A stretch of DNA of 64,000 nt from Streptomyces aurantiacus (lineage in GTDB: Bacteria; Actinomycetota; Actinomycetes; Streptomycetales; Streptomycetaceae): positions 4,216,001-4,280,000 of the forward strand of contig NZ_CP114283.1 of the NCBI RefSeq assembly GCF_027107535.1. Reading direction: 5' to 3'. Made by a program: the position numbers and the translations under genes. This document shows, in pieces, positions 45,258 to 54,250 of the stretch; position 1 is the first letter of the stretch, and the number at the start of each line of letters is the position of its first letter. The notes under the pieces are model-generated. The model saw nothing but the letters and a program-made list of their open reading frames with translations. It was not told where the DNA came from and made no database searches.

Positions 45258-47060
45258 TCAGCTCTTGTCCTGGAAGGTCTGTTTCGCGACCAGCTTTCCG
45301 CCGCGGAAGCAGAAGCGGAAGACGGTGGTGACGTCATCGGGGTCATCGGACCCGAAGTGACGGCAGGTCGCGCCCTCCGGGGGCCGCGGGCCCATGTTCT
45401 TGTAGTCCTCGGTCAGCACCGAGTCGTCGTCGGGCAGTTTGTCCTGCACGTCGGCCTCGGGAGACCCGGGCTCGGCCGATTCGTAGACGCTCGGCGGGAT
45501 CATGGCCTTGTCCATCTCGTCCATCAGCGCGCTCACCCCCCAGACGGCCAGAGTTATCAGGCTCACGACGAGGACGACGGCGGTGATGCCGCAGCCGATG
45601 GCCATGTTCTTCCTGCTGCTCATGGTGGCGGCGAACTCCCCTTGTGGATCAGCGCGGTTGATGACCGCTCCACTGTGATCCGCCGTACCGGCCCCGGGCT
45701 GCCCTCCAAAGTCGTCGTCCTGGTATACGGAGGTCGCGCCGTCCGGGTGGGGCCGTGACTCGCCGACACCGCTGCCGTAGGGCAGCATGCCCGCGATGCG
45801 GAAGCCGCCGTCCGGGGTGGGCCCGGTGTGCACCATGCCGCCGACGAGCCGGGCTCGCTCCTGCAGTCCTCTCAGTCCCTGGCCGCCGCTCACCGCTGCC
45901 GGGACGTCCGGTGTCCGGGCGGGCGCGGGCCCGTTGGCGACCTCGACGACCAGGCTGTCCAGTTCGTAGCGCAGGGAAAGGGTGATCGGGGCGCCCGGGG
46001 CGTGCTTGTGGGCGTTGGTCAGGCCCTCCTGGGCGATGCGGTACGCCGCGTGGTCGGCGGCGGGCGCCAGCGGCCGCACGGTGCCGGACCGGTGCAGGTC
46101 CACGGTCGCGCCTGCGGTCCGGGACGACGCGATGAGGCCGTCGAGGGAGGCGACCGACCGGGAGTGCGGACGTCCGCCGCCGGAGCCGGCTTCCGCGCCC
46201 GGCGGGTGCCCGGCCATTGTTCCGACGCGCTCGGTGCGGTTGTCCGGCCGGTCTCTGTCGACCCGGTCCTCGTGGAGGATGCCAACGGCCTCGCGAAGTT
46301 CCGCCATCGCGTTCACCGAGGCGTCCCGCAGGATGCGCACCCCCTCACGCTGGCGGTCGGTCAGGTCCGGATCGACCTGCAGGGCGCCCGTATGTACGGA
46401 GATCAGGGCGAGTTGGTGACCAAGGCTGTCGTGCATGTCCTGGGCTATGCGGCCGCGCTCCAGCAGGCGCGCCTGCTGCGCCACCATGGTCTGCTCGCGC
46501 ACGAGCTGGATGTTGTTCCGCTGCAGGGCGTCCAGCAGCGCTCGGCGCTGCGCCCGGTACCGGGCGGCCAGCCCTGGCACGATCGCCAGTGCGAGGAACA
46601 CGCCTGCACCCAGCGCACCGGCGGCGGCCAGCGACATAGTGGGGTCCGCGTCGAGCTCGTTCCGGGCCAATACAGCGGTATGCAGCACGAGCGCGACGGC
46701 GTACGTGGCGACCACGCGTCGGGGCCGCATGATGCGGCTGCCCGCCGACCAACTCGCGTAGACCAGTAGCGGCACCGTGGCGGCCGACGCCCCGGCAGCG
46801 GCCGCCGAGAGGACCAGGACGGTCGCCGGCCGCGCGCGCCGGAGCAGCGACAGCAGGGCAACGCCCGTGACAACAGCGGCGGTTCGCACGCCGAACCCGC
46901 TCCCCACGGCATCGAACAGACCCGCCAGTCCGGCAAGGACAACGGCGAGCACGGTCTCTCCGGCGATCCGACTGCGACTCCAGGGAATCGCGGCGTCAGG
47001 CCGGAGCCGGAGTCGGAGCGTCCGGGCGACGCGGGCGGTGTTTGATTCGTCCACTCTCAC
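45258..47060 (-). CDS. Sensor histidine kinase, NarL type, with extra C-terminal membrane domain
   Basis: A 600-residue kinase. Transmembrane helices occupy about residues 30-165; HisKA_3 has His210 in RGRIAQDMHDSLGHQLALIS; the ATPase domain has YRIAQEGLTNAHKHAPG and GGQGLRGLQERARLVGG. After about residue 455 comes a linker, another transmembrane helix (GCGITAVVLVVSLITLAVWG) and a small extracytoplasmic tail with two Cys (EGATCRHFG, FRFCFRGGK). This tail is not part of the ordinary kinase and may be a sensor or a fused small protein. The GTG at 47060 is chosen; an upstream ATG pair at about 47100 is an alternative. Confidence 0.85.
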   Translation of the reverse strand: MRVDESNTARVARTLRLRLRPDAAIPWSRSRIAGETVLAVVLAGLAGLFDAVGSGFGVRTAAVVTGVALLSLLRRARPATVLVLSAAAAGASAATVPLLVYASWSAGSRIMRPRRVVATYAVALVLHTAVLARNELDADPTMSLAAAGALGAGVFLALAIVPGLAARYRAQRRALLDALQRNNIQLVREQTMVAQQARLLERGRIAQDMHDSLGHQLALISVHTGALQVDPDLTDRQREGVRILRDASVNAMAELREAVGILHEDRVDRDRPDNRTERVGTMAGHPPGAEAGSGGGRPHSRSVASLDGLIASSRTAGATVDLHRSGTVRPLAPAADHAAYRIAQEGLTNAHKHAPGAPITLSLRYELDSLVVEVANGPAPARTPDVPAAVSGGQGLRGLQERARLVGGMVHTGPTPDGGFRIAGMLPYGSGVGESRPHPDGATSVYQDDDFGGQPGAGTADHSGAVINRADPQGEFAATMSSRKNMAIGCGITAVVLVVSLITLAVWGVSALMDEMDKAMIPPSVYESAEPGSPEADVQDKLPDDDSVLTEDYKNMGPRPPEGATCRHFGSDDPDDVTTVFRFCFRGGKLVAKQTFQDKS

Positions 47061-47229
47061 GGGCCGACGATAGACAGCCTCCGGGAGCGCCCGCATCATC
47101 CCTGCGTCGTGCCGGCGGACGACGAAAGTGAACAACCCCGTCCAGGACAGGCGTGGTTGAGGGCTCCCGCGTTGTTGTCGTTGGTAGCTGCGGGCCGCGA
47201 CTTTCGGGGACTGAACCGGGGCGCCTGTC

Positions 47230-47928
47230 GTGGCGACGATGGTGCAGAGCACGAACAGCAGCGAGAGCAGTGCACTCCTGGACCGAGTACGCCGGGCAGT
47301 GCCAGAGAAGGAAAGCGGGAGACGTCACGTGGACAACGCACACCTCCAGGGGCACGAGCGGTTCAACATCCGGCAGAAGACGGCCCTGATGGTGAACCGG
47401 TATGTGGTGACCGCGGCCCGTCCCGACGGCTCCGAGGGCGAGGTCGTCGCCTTCGCCGAGCAGAAGCGGATGACGCTCAAGGAGCAGGTGGCCATCTACA
47501 CCGACGAGTCCATGGACCACGTCCTGTGCACCTTCGAGGCCCGCCAGATCGTCGATCTCAACGCCGTCTACGACGTACGGGACGCGCTGGGCAACACCAT
47601 CGGATCGTTCCAGAAAAGGCCGGTGGCCTCCTTGCTGCGCTCCACGTGGAGCATGGACCAGCCGGGCACGACGGAGCTCACCGGGCGCGAGCGCAGTTGG
47701 GTGGTGGCCGTGGTGCGCCGGGTCTGGGAACTGCTTCCGTTCACCGACTTCGTGCCGTTCATCTGGCCGTACCACTTCGATTTCGGCGTGGGTGACAAGC
47801 GGTTGATGGCATTCGACAAGAAGTTCGGACTGCGTGACCGGTACGTCCTCGACATCGCGGCCCCCGACCTCGACCGCCGCCTCGCCATCGCACAGGCCGT
47901 GGCCCTGGACGCCCTGCAGTCACGCTGA
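47230..47928 (+). CDS. LURP-one-related (tubby-C-like) protein
   Basis: A protein of up to 232 residues with a LURP-one/scramblase-like beta-barrel fold: ERFNIRQKTALMVNRYVV opens it, then EGEVVAFAEQKRMTLKEQVAIYTD, CTFEARQIVDLNAVYDVRDALGNTIGSFQKRP, and a C-terminal helical part (AIAQAVALDALQS). The GTG at 47230 gives 33 extra N-terminal residues rich in Ser and Arg; a GTG at 47329 with GGGAG upstream gives a compact protein and may be the true start. It is divergent from the kinase gene. Function in bacteria is unknown. Confidence 0.75.
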   Translation: MATMVQSTNSSESSALLDRVRRAVPEKESGRRHVDNAHLQGHERFNIRQKTALMVNRYVVTAARPDGSEGEVVAFAEQKRMTLKEQVAIYTDESMDHVLCTFEARQIVDLNAVYDVRDALGNTIGSFQKRPVASLLRSTWSMDQPGTTELTGRERSWVVAVVRRVWELLPFTDFVPFIWPYHFDFGVGDKRLMAFDKKFGLRDRYVLDIAAPDLDRRLAIAQAVALDALQSR

Positions 47929-48600
47929 CGGCCAAGCGCTCCTTGTAATGAGGCCACCATCGAGGTGCTGCACGACGGCACAACGGGCAGGCGCGGCTCA
48001 TGCTCCGCAACCCTGCCTTTGCGCCGATCCGAGGTGACCAGAAGTCCTCGCAGGTGTGGTCGAGGAGGAGACCGGCTGGCGCCTGAGGCACGTGCGGCAG
48101 TTCGTCTGCACCGTGACGACCGGGTACGAAACGCTCGCACGTCGGTCAGACAGGTGTTGGCCGTTGCCACCGGCAAGAGAAGCGTCGGTCGGCGTGACGA
48201 AGTACGGGGAGTTGCGCCACTCGTCGGCAGGCGGCAGCGAGGACTCTTCGGTGACCGGATGGTTCGGGCGCCCGGCAGCCTTCCGAGCCCGACCTCCTGA
48301 TCTCGTCGTCCGTCAAAGCGGACGGAGCCCAGACAGCGCGTCTACGCAGCAAGCAGTCGTCGCCTGCCACCCCGAGGTGCCCACAGGGCGCGGTGCACAG
48401 GGCTGTCGGCGTGCGCGCGACAGTACCGAGTCGGGTATGGATGGAGGTGACCCCAGGTTCCCCGGCCGCAGCGGCGATGGAGTTTGCGTTTGACCGTCCA
48501 CCATGAGGTGGGGCGCACTCCAGGGCGAGGGGAAAACATCATGGTGAGACGACGCCCGCCGCGCCGATTAGTTTTCGGGCCGGCGCCGGTCTGTAAGGGT
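47929..48600. other. Interval with NUDIX relic
   Basis: About 670 bp between the LURP-one gene and an alpha/beta-hydrolase gene. Only the NUDIX-like fragment at about 48040-48140 is recognisable; the rest shows no gene. Confidence 0.5.
48040..48300 (+). pseudogene. NUDIX hydrolase relic
   Basis: In one frame PEVLAGVVEEETGWRLRHV matches the second half of a NUDIX box (the EExG core), followed by RQFVCTVTTGYETLA as in the family. The first half of the box (GX5E) is missing: a stop precedes it, and the downstream part shifts frame near 48140 (VRQVLAVATGKRSVG). There is no usable start. It is a decayed fragment, read from pattern. Confidence 0.5.
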
Positions 48601-49491
48601 ATGGAGACTCACACACTCGAGACAGCCGACGCGGACCTCGTCTATGACGTTCGAGGGCCGCTGCCGACCACAGATGGACGTCCGCCGTTGTTCATGATCG
48701 GGCAGCCGATGGACGCCAGTGGTTTTGCCGCGCTCGCGGCGCGCTTCCCCGAACGAACCGTTGCCACCTACGACCCGCGCGGGCTCGGTCGCAGCACTCG
48801 TAAGGACGGTCGGGTCGACCATACGCCGCACGTCCAGGCTGACGACGTGCACGCCGTCATCGAGGCTCTCGGGGTCGGGCCGGTGGAGATGTTCGCAAGC
48901 AGTGGTGGAGCGATCACCGCGCTCGCGGTCGTGGCGAAATATCCCGAGGACGTGACCACATTGGTTGCGCACGAGCCACCGCTCATCACACTCACGCCGG
49001 ACGGCCCGGCGGCCGTGCGGGCGCGAGCCGGTGTCCGGGAGGCGTACGAAAGGCGAGGGTGGGGGGCAGGAATGGCCGCCTTCGTGGCCATGACCTCGTG
49101 GGAGGGAGAGTTCACCGACGCGTACTTCGCACAGCCAGAGGCTGATCCCGCCGCTTTCGGGATGCCCACGCAGGACGACGGCTCGCGTGACGATCCGCTG
49201 CTGTCCGACCGGTCATGGGCCGTCAGCAGCTATCGGCCCGATGCCGAAGCGATCACCGCCGCGCCGACCCGCGTCGTGATCGCTGTGGGTGAGGAGTCCG
49301 AAGGCGTGCTGACTGAGCGCACCTCCGTTGCGGCTGCTGACCTTCTCGGGCAGCAGGTGAGCGTGTTCCCGAGCCATCACGGCGGTTTCTGCGACGGAGA
49401 GTTCGGATATCCGGGGAAGCCGGACGAGTTCGCGCATCGGCCTGCGGGAGGTTCTCGACGGGGCCTCGTAGGTCAGGCGCAGGACGGGTAG
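48601..49491 (+). CDS. Alpha/beta hydrolase with a 3' frameshift
   Basis: A hydrolase of about 290 residues: oxyanion loop FMIGQPMDASGF, ATYDPRGLGRST, nucleophile elbow MFASSGGAITAL (Ser near 102), VAHEPP, and catalytic His in FPSHHGGF near 263. After PGKPDEFAHR the frame continues PAGGSRRGLVGQAQDG. If the C at 49441 were absent it would read LREVLDGAS and stop at TAG, the expected family ending. The change touches only the last residues, so the protein may still fold. It may be a real mutation or a sequence error. The ATG follows TAAGGGT. Confidence 0.8.
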   Translation: METHTLETADADLVYDVRGPLPTTDGRPPLFMIGQPMDASGFAALAARFPERTVATYDPRGLGRSTRKDGRVDHTPHVQADDVHAVIEALGVGPVEMFASSGGAITALAVVAKYPEDVTTLVAHEPPLITLTPDGPAAVRARAGVREAYERRGWGAGMAAFVAMTSWEGEFTDAYFAQPEADPAAFGMPTQDDGSRDDPLLSDRSWAVSSYRPDAEAITAAPTRVVIAVGEESEGVLTERTSVAAADLLGQQVSVFPSHHGGFCDGEFGYPGKPDEFAHRPAGGSRRGLVGQAQDG

Positions 49492-49530
49492 CTCCGAGGA
49501 CTTGAGTAAGGACGTCGCGAGGCTGTCCGC

Positions 49531-49701
49531 ATGAGGTGTGGCGTCGTCGTTGAGCCCCTGCTCATTCTCAGCCCGCACGCGACCGAGTTCTTCCGCCACT
49601 GGGTCGAAGTCGCCAACGACACCGTCGCCATGCTGCGCGCCGAGGGAGCCCGTTCGCAGGCGTGTTGCTGCGGAAGGAGCCTTTCGTGCACGCCGAGGTA
49701 G
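49531..49701 (+). other. Possible gene fragment
   Basis: A 56-codon frame starting MRCGVVVEPLLIL whose middle part, SPHATEFFRHWVEVANDTVA, reads like a real amphipathic helix with good codon use, while the end (CCCGRSLSCTPR) does not. It lies between the hydrolase and the mannosyltransferase genes and may be the edge of a lost gene. No family assigned. Confidence 0.3.
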
Positions 49702-49751
49702 CAGAGCAGAGCAGCCCCGCCCGGGTCTCGGGGTTTACGGGCCCCGGACCG

Positions 49752-51038
49752 TTAGGGGACCCCCAGTTCGAACAGGACGTATCCCGCGTACGAGCCTGAC
49801 GCGACCGCCATGATGCCGAGCAGGCAGCACAGCAGGGGCAAGGGGACGTTGCGGAGTCGGATGGCGAGGGAGACGAAGAGGGGGAAGGCGGGGAGCAAGT
49901 ACCGGGAGACGTTGCCGAAGATCTGCTGGCTTCCCATCACCATGGCGAAGGTGAGGACGGTGTAGACGGTCAGGACGAGCGGTGGGCGCTGGCGGATCAG
50001 GAGGGGGATCAGGAGCAGCGCCAGCAGCGTCACCATGGCGCCGATGACGTCTGCGAAGGGGTAGGCGAAGAGGTAGTCGAAGTGGCCCACCGCCATGGAG
50101 GTGAAGACGTTCACCGTGTGTTTGCCGTAGTCGAACGAGTGGGCCCAGGCACGGTCCTGAAGCTCGAAGTAGCCGCCCAGGTCGCCCATTGCGTTGCCGA
50201 CCCAGAGCAGGTAGCCAAGGAGCCCGAGTGGCGCGATCAGCACCGCGGTCCAGGGGCGGGCGATGTCGTCGTGGCGGCGATGCAGTGCCAGGAGCGCGGC
50301 GACGGTGAGGGCGGCGATGAGCGCGACGGCGGTGGGCCGGCTCAGTCCTACGGTGAACGTGAGGACGCCCGCGGTGAGCCAGCGGTCGTTCATGACGGAG
50401 TGGCAGGTCCAGACGGCGAGGGCGACGTAGAGGGACTCCGAGTAGCCCGCCCACTCCACGCCGGAGCCCGGCCAGACGGCCCACAGTCCGGCCGCGGCGA
50501 GTCCGGCGCGTCTGCCGCCGAGCTGGGCGGTGACGGCGTGGATGCCAAGGGCGGCGACGAACGAGGCGACGACGGAGACCAGCATGCCGGAGCCGTACAG
50601 GCCGAGCCCAGTGCACTCGGAGACCAGTCGCATGGTCGCCGGGTAGAGCGGGAAGAACGCTGCTGAGTTGCCTTCGAGGGTGATCAGTCCCGTGGCGCCG
50701 GGGACGGGGACCAGCGCGGGGTCGTAGCCGTGTGCGGCGACCTGCTGGTACCACCATCCGTCCCAGCTGGCCAGCACGTCCCAGGCGTGGGTGCCGCCAC
50801 CGAAACGCGGGTCCTTCTTGCGGAAGTCCCCGGCGGAGTCCAGCAGGTACATGAAGACGATGAAGCCGATGAGCTTCAGTACGCCGTACAGCGCAAGCAC
50901 CGGCAGGTAGTGCCTGGCCGCGCGGCGCAGCCGGATGCGAAACACCCTGCCTGTCTCTGTACCGGTGCCCGTGTGCGGGGTGGGGAGATGAGGGGCGTCC
51001 GTATCGGCGAGGGACGTCAGCGTTGTCGTGTCGTTCAC
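49752..51038 (-). CDS. Polytopic mannosyltransferase-like protein (PIG-V/GT-C type)
   Basis: A 428-residue membrane protein with about ten helices. LASWDGWWYQQVAAHGYD, then EGNSAAFFPLYPATMRLVS and WAGYSESLYVALAVWTCHS are the conserved loops of actinomycete PIG-V-like mannosyltransferases, which use polyprenyl-phosphate-linked sugars on the outer face of the membrane; Asp in WDGWWY is the likely catalytic residue. The GTG start overlaps the stop of the GT2-GtrA gene (GTGA). The neighbour makes or flips the lipid-linked sugar, so the two probably work as one glycosylation unit. Confidence 0.85.
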   Translation of the reverse strand: MNDTTTLTSLADTDAPHLPTPHTGTGTETGRVFRIRLRRAARHYLPVLALYGVLKLIGFIVFMYLLDSAGDFRKKDPRFGGGTHAWDVLASWDGWWYQQVAAHGYDPALVPVPGATGLITLEGNSAAFFPLYPATMRLVSECTGLGLYGSGMLVSVVASFVAALGIHAVTAQLGGRRAGLAAAGLWAVWPGSGVEWAGYSESLYVALAVWTCHSVMNDRWLTAGVLTFTVGLSRPTAVALIAALTVAALLALHRRHDDIARPWTAVLIAPLGLLGYLLWVGNAMGDLGGYFELQDRAWAHSFDYGKHTVNVFTSMAVGHFDYLFAYPFADVIGAMVTLLALLLIPLLIRQRPPLVLTVYTVLTFAMVMGSQQIFGNVSRYLLPAFPLFVSLAIRLRNVPLPLLCCLLGIMAVASGSYAGYVLFELGVP

Positions 51039-52297
51039 GCGGCGGTGTGCTCCGTCCCACGGAGTCGGGCGGGGAACACCCAGGCCCGCAGGAGCAGAAA
51101 GCGCAGCAGAGTGGCCGCCAGATTGGCGGCGACGAGCACCGCGATCTCCGCCAAGCGGGCGGCGCCGGGCGCCACGTGGTGCAGCGCGGCGAGCGAGCCG
51201 CTGGTGAGAGCGAGGCCCATCCCGAAGACCAGCAGCCCCTTGGCCTGGTGGCGCAGCGCGCCACCGCGACCGCGCAGCCCGAAGGTGAGCCGTCGGTTCG
51301 CGGCCGTGTTGGCGATCGCGCAGGCCAGCAGCGCCAGCGCGTTGGCAGCCTGCGGGCCCACTGTCGGACGCAGAGCCGCGTAGAGAAGGACGTAGCCGAT
51401 GGTGCTGACCGCGCCCACGGCGCCGAAGCGCAGCAACTGACCGGCCAGTCCACCCGTCGGTTCGCCGTCGCCCTGTCGCAGAGCGGTCGTCGGGAGCATG
51501 CCGCGGGCCAGGGCCCGGCCGATCCTGGCGATGCCGCGCAGATCCGCCAGTGCCGTGGCGAAGATGTCGACCCGGCTGTCGGGGTCGTCCACCCAGTCGA
51601 CCGGTATCTCGTGGATGCGCAGCCCCGCCCGCTCGGCGATCACCAGCAGTTCCGTGTCGAAGAACCATTCGGAGTCCTTCACCAGGGGCAGCAGCCGCTC
51701 GGCCACGTCACGCCGGACCGCTTTGAACCCGCACTGCGCGTCGGAGAACTGCACCGCGAGCGTGGAGCGCAACAGGGCGTTGTAGCAGCGCGATATGACC
51801 TCCCGCTTGGGGCCGCGCACCACCCGGGAGCCGGGGGCCAGACGGGTGCCGATGGCGATGTCGGAATGCCCCGAGATCAGTGGGGCGACCAGCGGCAGCA
51901 GCGCGGTGAGGTCTGTCGACAGATCCACGTCCAGATACGCGAGGACCGGCGCCCGCGACCGGGACCAGGCGGCGTGCAGCGCCCGGCCCCGGCCCTTCTC
52001 CGCCAGGCGCAGCCACTGCGTCTCGGGGAGTTCGGCAGCGAGCCGGGCCGCGATCAGCGGGGTTGCGTCGGTGCTGGCGTTGTCCGCGACGGTGACGCGG
52101 AAGGGGTACGGGAAGGTCTCGCGCAGGTGCGCGTGAAGTCTTCGTACGCTCGCCTCCAGATCCTGCTGCTCGTTGTACACCGGCACGACCACATTCAGAA
52201 CGGGCTCACGGTGGTGTGCCGACAGCGGCGTGCGCAGCGGCAGTTGATCCATCAGGTTTGTCACGTTTCGATCCATTGGGGTGTTCGTCGCAGGCAT
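51035..52297 (-). CDS. GT2 glycosyltransferase fused to GtrA-like membrane domain
   Basis: A 420-residue protein in two parts. Residues 30-265 are a GT-A fold polyprenyl-phosphate sugar transferase (LNVVVPVYNEQQDLEASVRR, NASTDAT, VLAYLDVDLSTD, GSRVVRGPKREVISR and SDAQCGFKAVRRDVAERLL). Residues 290-410 are a GtrA/DPMS-type four-helix domain (RFGAVGAVSTIGYVLLYA, FLLLRAWVFP). This is the layout of a dolichol-phosphate-mannose synthase with its membrane anchor, supplying activated sugar outside the cell. The start is uncertain: ATG at 52297, 52261 or nearby. Coupled to the downstream mannosyltransferase by a 4-nt overlap. Confidence 0.88.
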   Translation of the reverse strand: MPATNTPMDRNVTNLMDQLPLRTPLSAHHREPVLNVVVPVYNEQQDLEASVRRLHAHLRETFPYPFRVTVADNASTDATPLIAARLAAELPETQWLRLAEKGRGRALHAAWSRSRAPVLAYLDVDLSTDLTALLPLVAPLISGHSDIAIGTRLAPGSRVVRGPKREVISRCYNALLRSTLAVQFSDAQCGFKAVRRDVAERLLPLVKDSEWFFDTELLVIAERAGLRIHEIPVDWVDDPDSRVDIFATALADLRGIARIGRALARGMLPTTALRQGDGEPTGGLAGQLLRFGAVGAVSTIGYVLLYAALRPTVGPQAANALALLACAIANTAANRRLTFGLRGRGGALRHQAKGLLVFGMGLALTSGSLAALHHVAPGAARLAEIAVLVAANLAATLLRFLLLRAWVFPARLRGTEHTAA

Positions 52298-52367
52298 GCC
52301 GGGGCCGCCCACGGCAGTGCTGCGAGCCGGGATTGCCGGCAGTGGGTTGTGGTCGGTGCGGCCCCGG

Positions 52368-52880
52368 CTATCCGGAGTCCGCGGACGTAGACGGCTCCCA
52401 CGTCGTGGGCGGTGTTGTCGGCGGACTTGTCACCGTCGTCGGCCCGCTTGGTGCTCCGGTGGTGGAGGGCGGCGGATTCGTGGTTCGGGGCGCGGTCGGA
52501 TCCGAGGACCCTGTGGTCGAACTCCCGGTGGTGGCCGGCGCCGTGGCAGGAGCGGAGGTTCCCTCGGCGGTCGGGGTGGAGTTGGCTGTGGAGGTCGCGT
52601 CCGATGTCGGCTCAGCGCCTGTATCCGAAGGTGCCGGGCTCACCACAGGCCGCGGAGCGGGAGCCTGCGGCCTGACCTCGTCGGACGTATGGGGCAGGAG
52701 AAAGAAGCCAAGGCCCACTCCGGCGACGGCCACTACCGAGCCGACGGCCTTCTGTGCTGCGCGGACACGGCGCCGGGCTCGAACGGCGGACCGCAGTCGC
52801 GCCTTGTGTCGCGACTCGAAGGGAGTGTGTTCCTGGGCGTCGCGCATCATCCGCGCCAACTCCCGCTCGAAGTGGTCCAT
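52368..52880 (-). CDS. Single-pass membrane protein, probable anti-sigma partner
   Basis: A 170-residue protein. The cytoplasmic N-terminus (MDHFERELARMMRDAQEHTPFE..RHKARLRSAVRARRR) is helical and charged; a transmembrane helix follows (AVGSVVAVAGVGLGFFLL, near 45-62), then a Pro/Ser/Thr-rich extracellular tail. Start is 12 nt after the stop of a SigE-type sigma factor, with GAGGAGG before the ATG. Position and layout match the membrane partners of this sigma group, although no zinc-binding HxxxCxxC motif is present, so the anti-sigma role is inferred. Confidence 0.75.
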   Translation of the reverse strand: MDHFERELARMMRDAQEHTPFESRHKARLRSAVRARRRVRAAQKAVGSVVAVAGVGLGFFLLPHTSDEVRPQAPAPRPVVSPAPSDTGAEPTSDATSTANSTPTAEGTSAPATAPATTGSSTTGSSDPTAPRTTNPPPSTTGAPSGPTTVTSPPTTPPTTWEPSTSADSG

Positions 52881-52892
52881 ATGGTCTCCTCC

Positions 52893-53402
52893 TCACCCCA
52901 CCGGCTCGATGACGTCGGTCAGAATCCGACGCAGACGCGCCACACCACGCGACGCATGGGTCCGTACGGTGCCCACCGGGCACCCCAGCACCTCCGCGAC
53001 CTGCCTCTCAGGCAGATCCTGGTAATAGCGCAGCACGACGGCTGCTCGTTGCCGCGGCGGCAACTGCGCCAACGCGGCCTCCAGACGCGAACGTTCGGCC
53101 ACCGCAGAGGACATGTCACCGGCCGCAGCCAGGTCGGGCAGCTGTTCGACCGGCCGCTCGCCCCACCAGCGCCGCCGCGCCGAACGCGCCGCCGCTCGTG
53201 CCAGGACCTGGCGTACGTACGCTTCCGGGGCCTCCTCCGCAATCTTGGGCCAGACGAACCAGAGTTTGACCAGAGCCTCCTGGAGCAGATCCTCGGCCCG
53301 ATGCCGGTCGCCGCCCACGAGCAGATGAGCGAGGTGAAGCAAGCCGGGCCAGCGGGCTGCCACAAACCCGTCGAACCCCTCGGCTCGACTCTGCTCCTCC
53401 AT
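52893..53402 (-). CDS. SigE-type ECF sigma factor
   Basis: A 169-residue sigma factor with region 2 (FVAARWPGLLHLAHLLVGGDRHRAEDLLQEALVKLW, AYVRQVLARAAARSARRR) and region 4 (LPPRQRAAVVLRYYQDLPERQVAEVLGCPVGTVRTHASRGVARL). It belongs to the Streptomyces SigE/SigM-like family of short ECF factors used in surface and small-signal responses. The next gene, 12 bp downstream, is a membrane protein likely to regulate it. No ECF-type autoregulatory promoter could be fixed upstream. Confidence 0.9.
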   Translation of the reverse strand: MEEQSRAEGFDGFVAARWPGLLHLAHLLVGGDRHRAEDLLQEALVKLWFVWPKIAEEAPEAYVRQVLARAAARSARRRWWGERPVEQLPDLAAAGDMSSAVAERSRLEAALAQLPPRQRAAVVLRYYQDLPERQVAEVLGCPVGTVRTHASRGVARLRRILTDVIEPVG

Positions 53403-53819
53403 CCCACCCTCCCCGTTCTCGTCAGCCCGCTACTTGGGGAAAGACTGTGGACACCGCGCCACGATTCACTTCAACCTCGTGATCCGGGTCACATCGCGTT
53501 TCAGCTGAGGGATGATCGCTCTCGGTACGATCTCCGCCACCGCTCTGAGTGCCGTGTGGGCCACGGCCTGCTCCCGCCTCCAGGGGGTGCATCATGCGGA
53601 GTCCGACTCCTCACCGGTGACTGCGACAGAGGACGACCAAGCCGGACTCGCCGCCACAGGTACGGCGCGCGCCGGGTCTCGGGAGGCGACCTCCGTCCCG
53701 GCACCGCACTGGTCCGTAATGGATGAAGCATCGGATGAACACCGTTGCCCGATCGAACCACGCCGCGCCATACGCCTCTGTCGCCCGTCGAGTCCAGCCT
53801 TTTGGCGACTGCTGAAAAC

Positions 53820-54085
53820 ATGGCCGCCCCGACAGACGTGTGCCACTGTTCTCCCGACCGGTGAACGGACAGAGGGTGGGAAGGCACCCTCGCCGCCAAC
53901 AAAACAGTCCTCGGCCTGTGTTGGTACGGCGGCGCGACCATCACCGTCAACGGCCACTCCAATGACATCTGGGTGTCCACGGGGAAGAAGATCAGCCGGT
54001 ACTCGTTCTGGGGGAGTGCTGTGTATCTGCTGGCAGCAGCCACGGGGTCCTGTCCGTCGGGAACGGCTACTGCTGGGACCATTGA
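53820..54085 (+). pseudogene. Decayed small secreted-protein gene
   Basis: One frame reads GWEGTLAANKTVLGLCWYGG, then ATITVNGHSNDIWVSTGKKI and SRYSFWGSAVYL; after a shift of one base near 54030 it continues GSSHGVLSVGNGYCWDH and stops at 54085. The Trp, Gly and Cys pattern resembles small secreted SH3-like or inhibitor domains. Upstream the same frame has an in-frame TGA at 53871 and no signal sequence. The gene is broken at both points and is not expressed as one protein. Confidence 0.55.
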
Positions 54086-54185
54086 CCGGCTCCGGAGATG
54101 CGCAAGCCACGGCCACGGTCGGCTGACGGTCCGTCCGTCAGGGCCGTCGATGGTCCGAGCAGCCCCACGCACACGACGCATAGCT

Positions 54186-54222
54186 GTTTGGTTGTCCCGC
54201 GTGTCCCATCAGGCGGGAGTGA
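54186..54222 (+). repeat. Direct repeat, copy 1 (upstream of SapA-like gene)
   Basis: The sequence from GTTTGGTTG to GGCGGGAGTGA closely matches 54895-54929 (about 85% over 35 bp; the shared core is CGCGTGTCCCA-Y-CAGGCGGG). This copy lies just before the SapA-like start. Confidence 0.6.
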
Positions 54223-54250
54223 CCAACTCCGAAGCACACAAGGGGGAAAT

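Larger units (their letters stand above)
53403..54250. other. Interval with decayed secreted-protein gene
   Basis: About 850 bp between the sigma-factor gene (left) and the SapA-like gene (right). Apart from the relic at 53820-54085 and one copy of a direct repeat at 54186-54222 there is no gene. The first 400 bp, presumably including the sigma-factor promoter, show no recognised motif. Confidence 0.5.
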
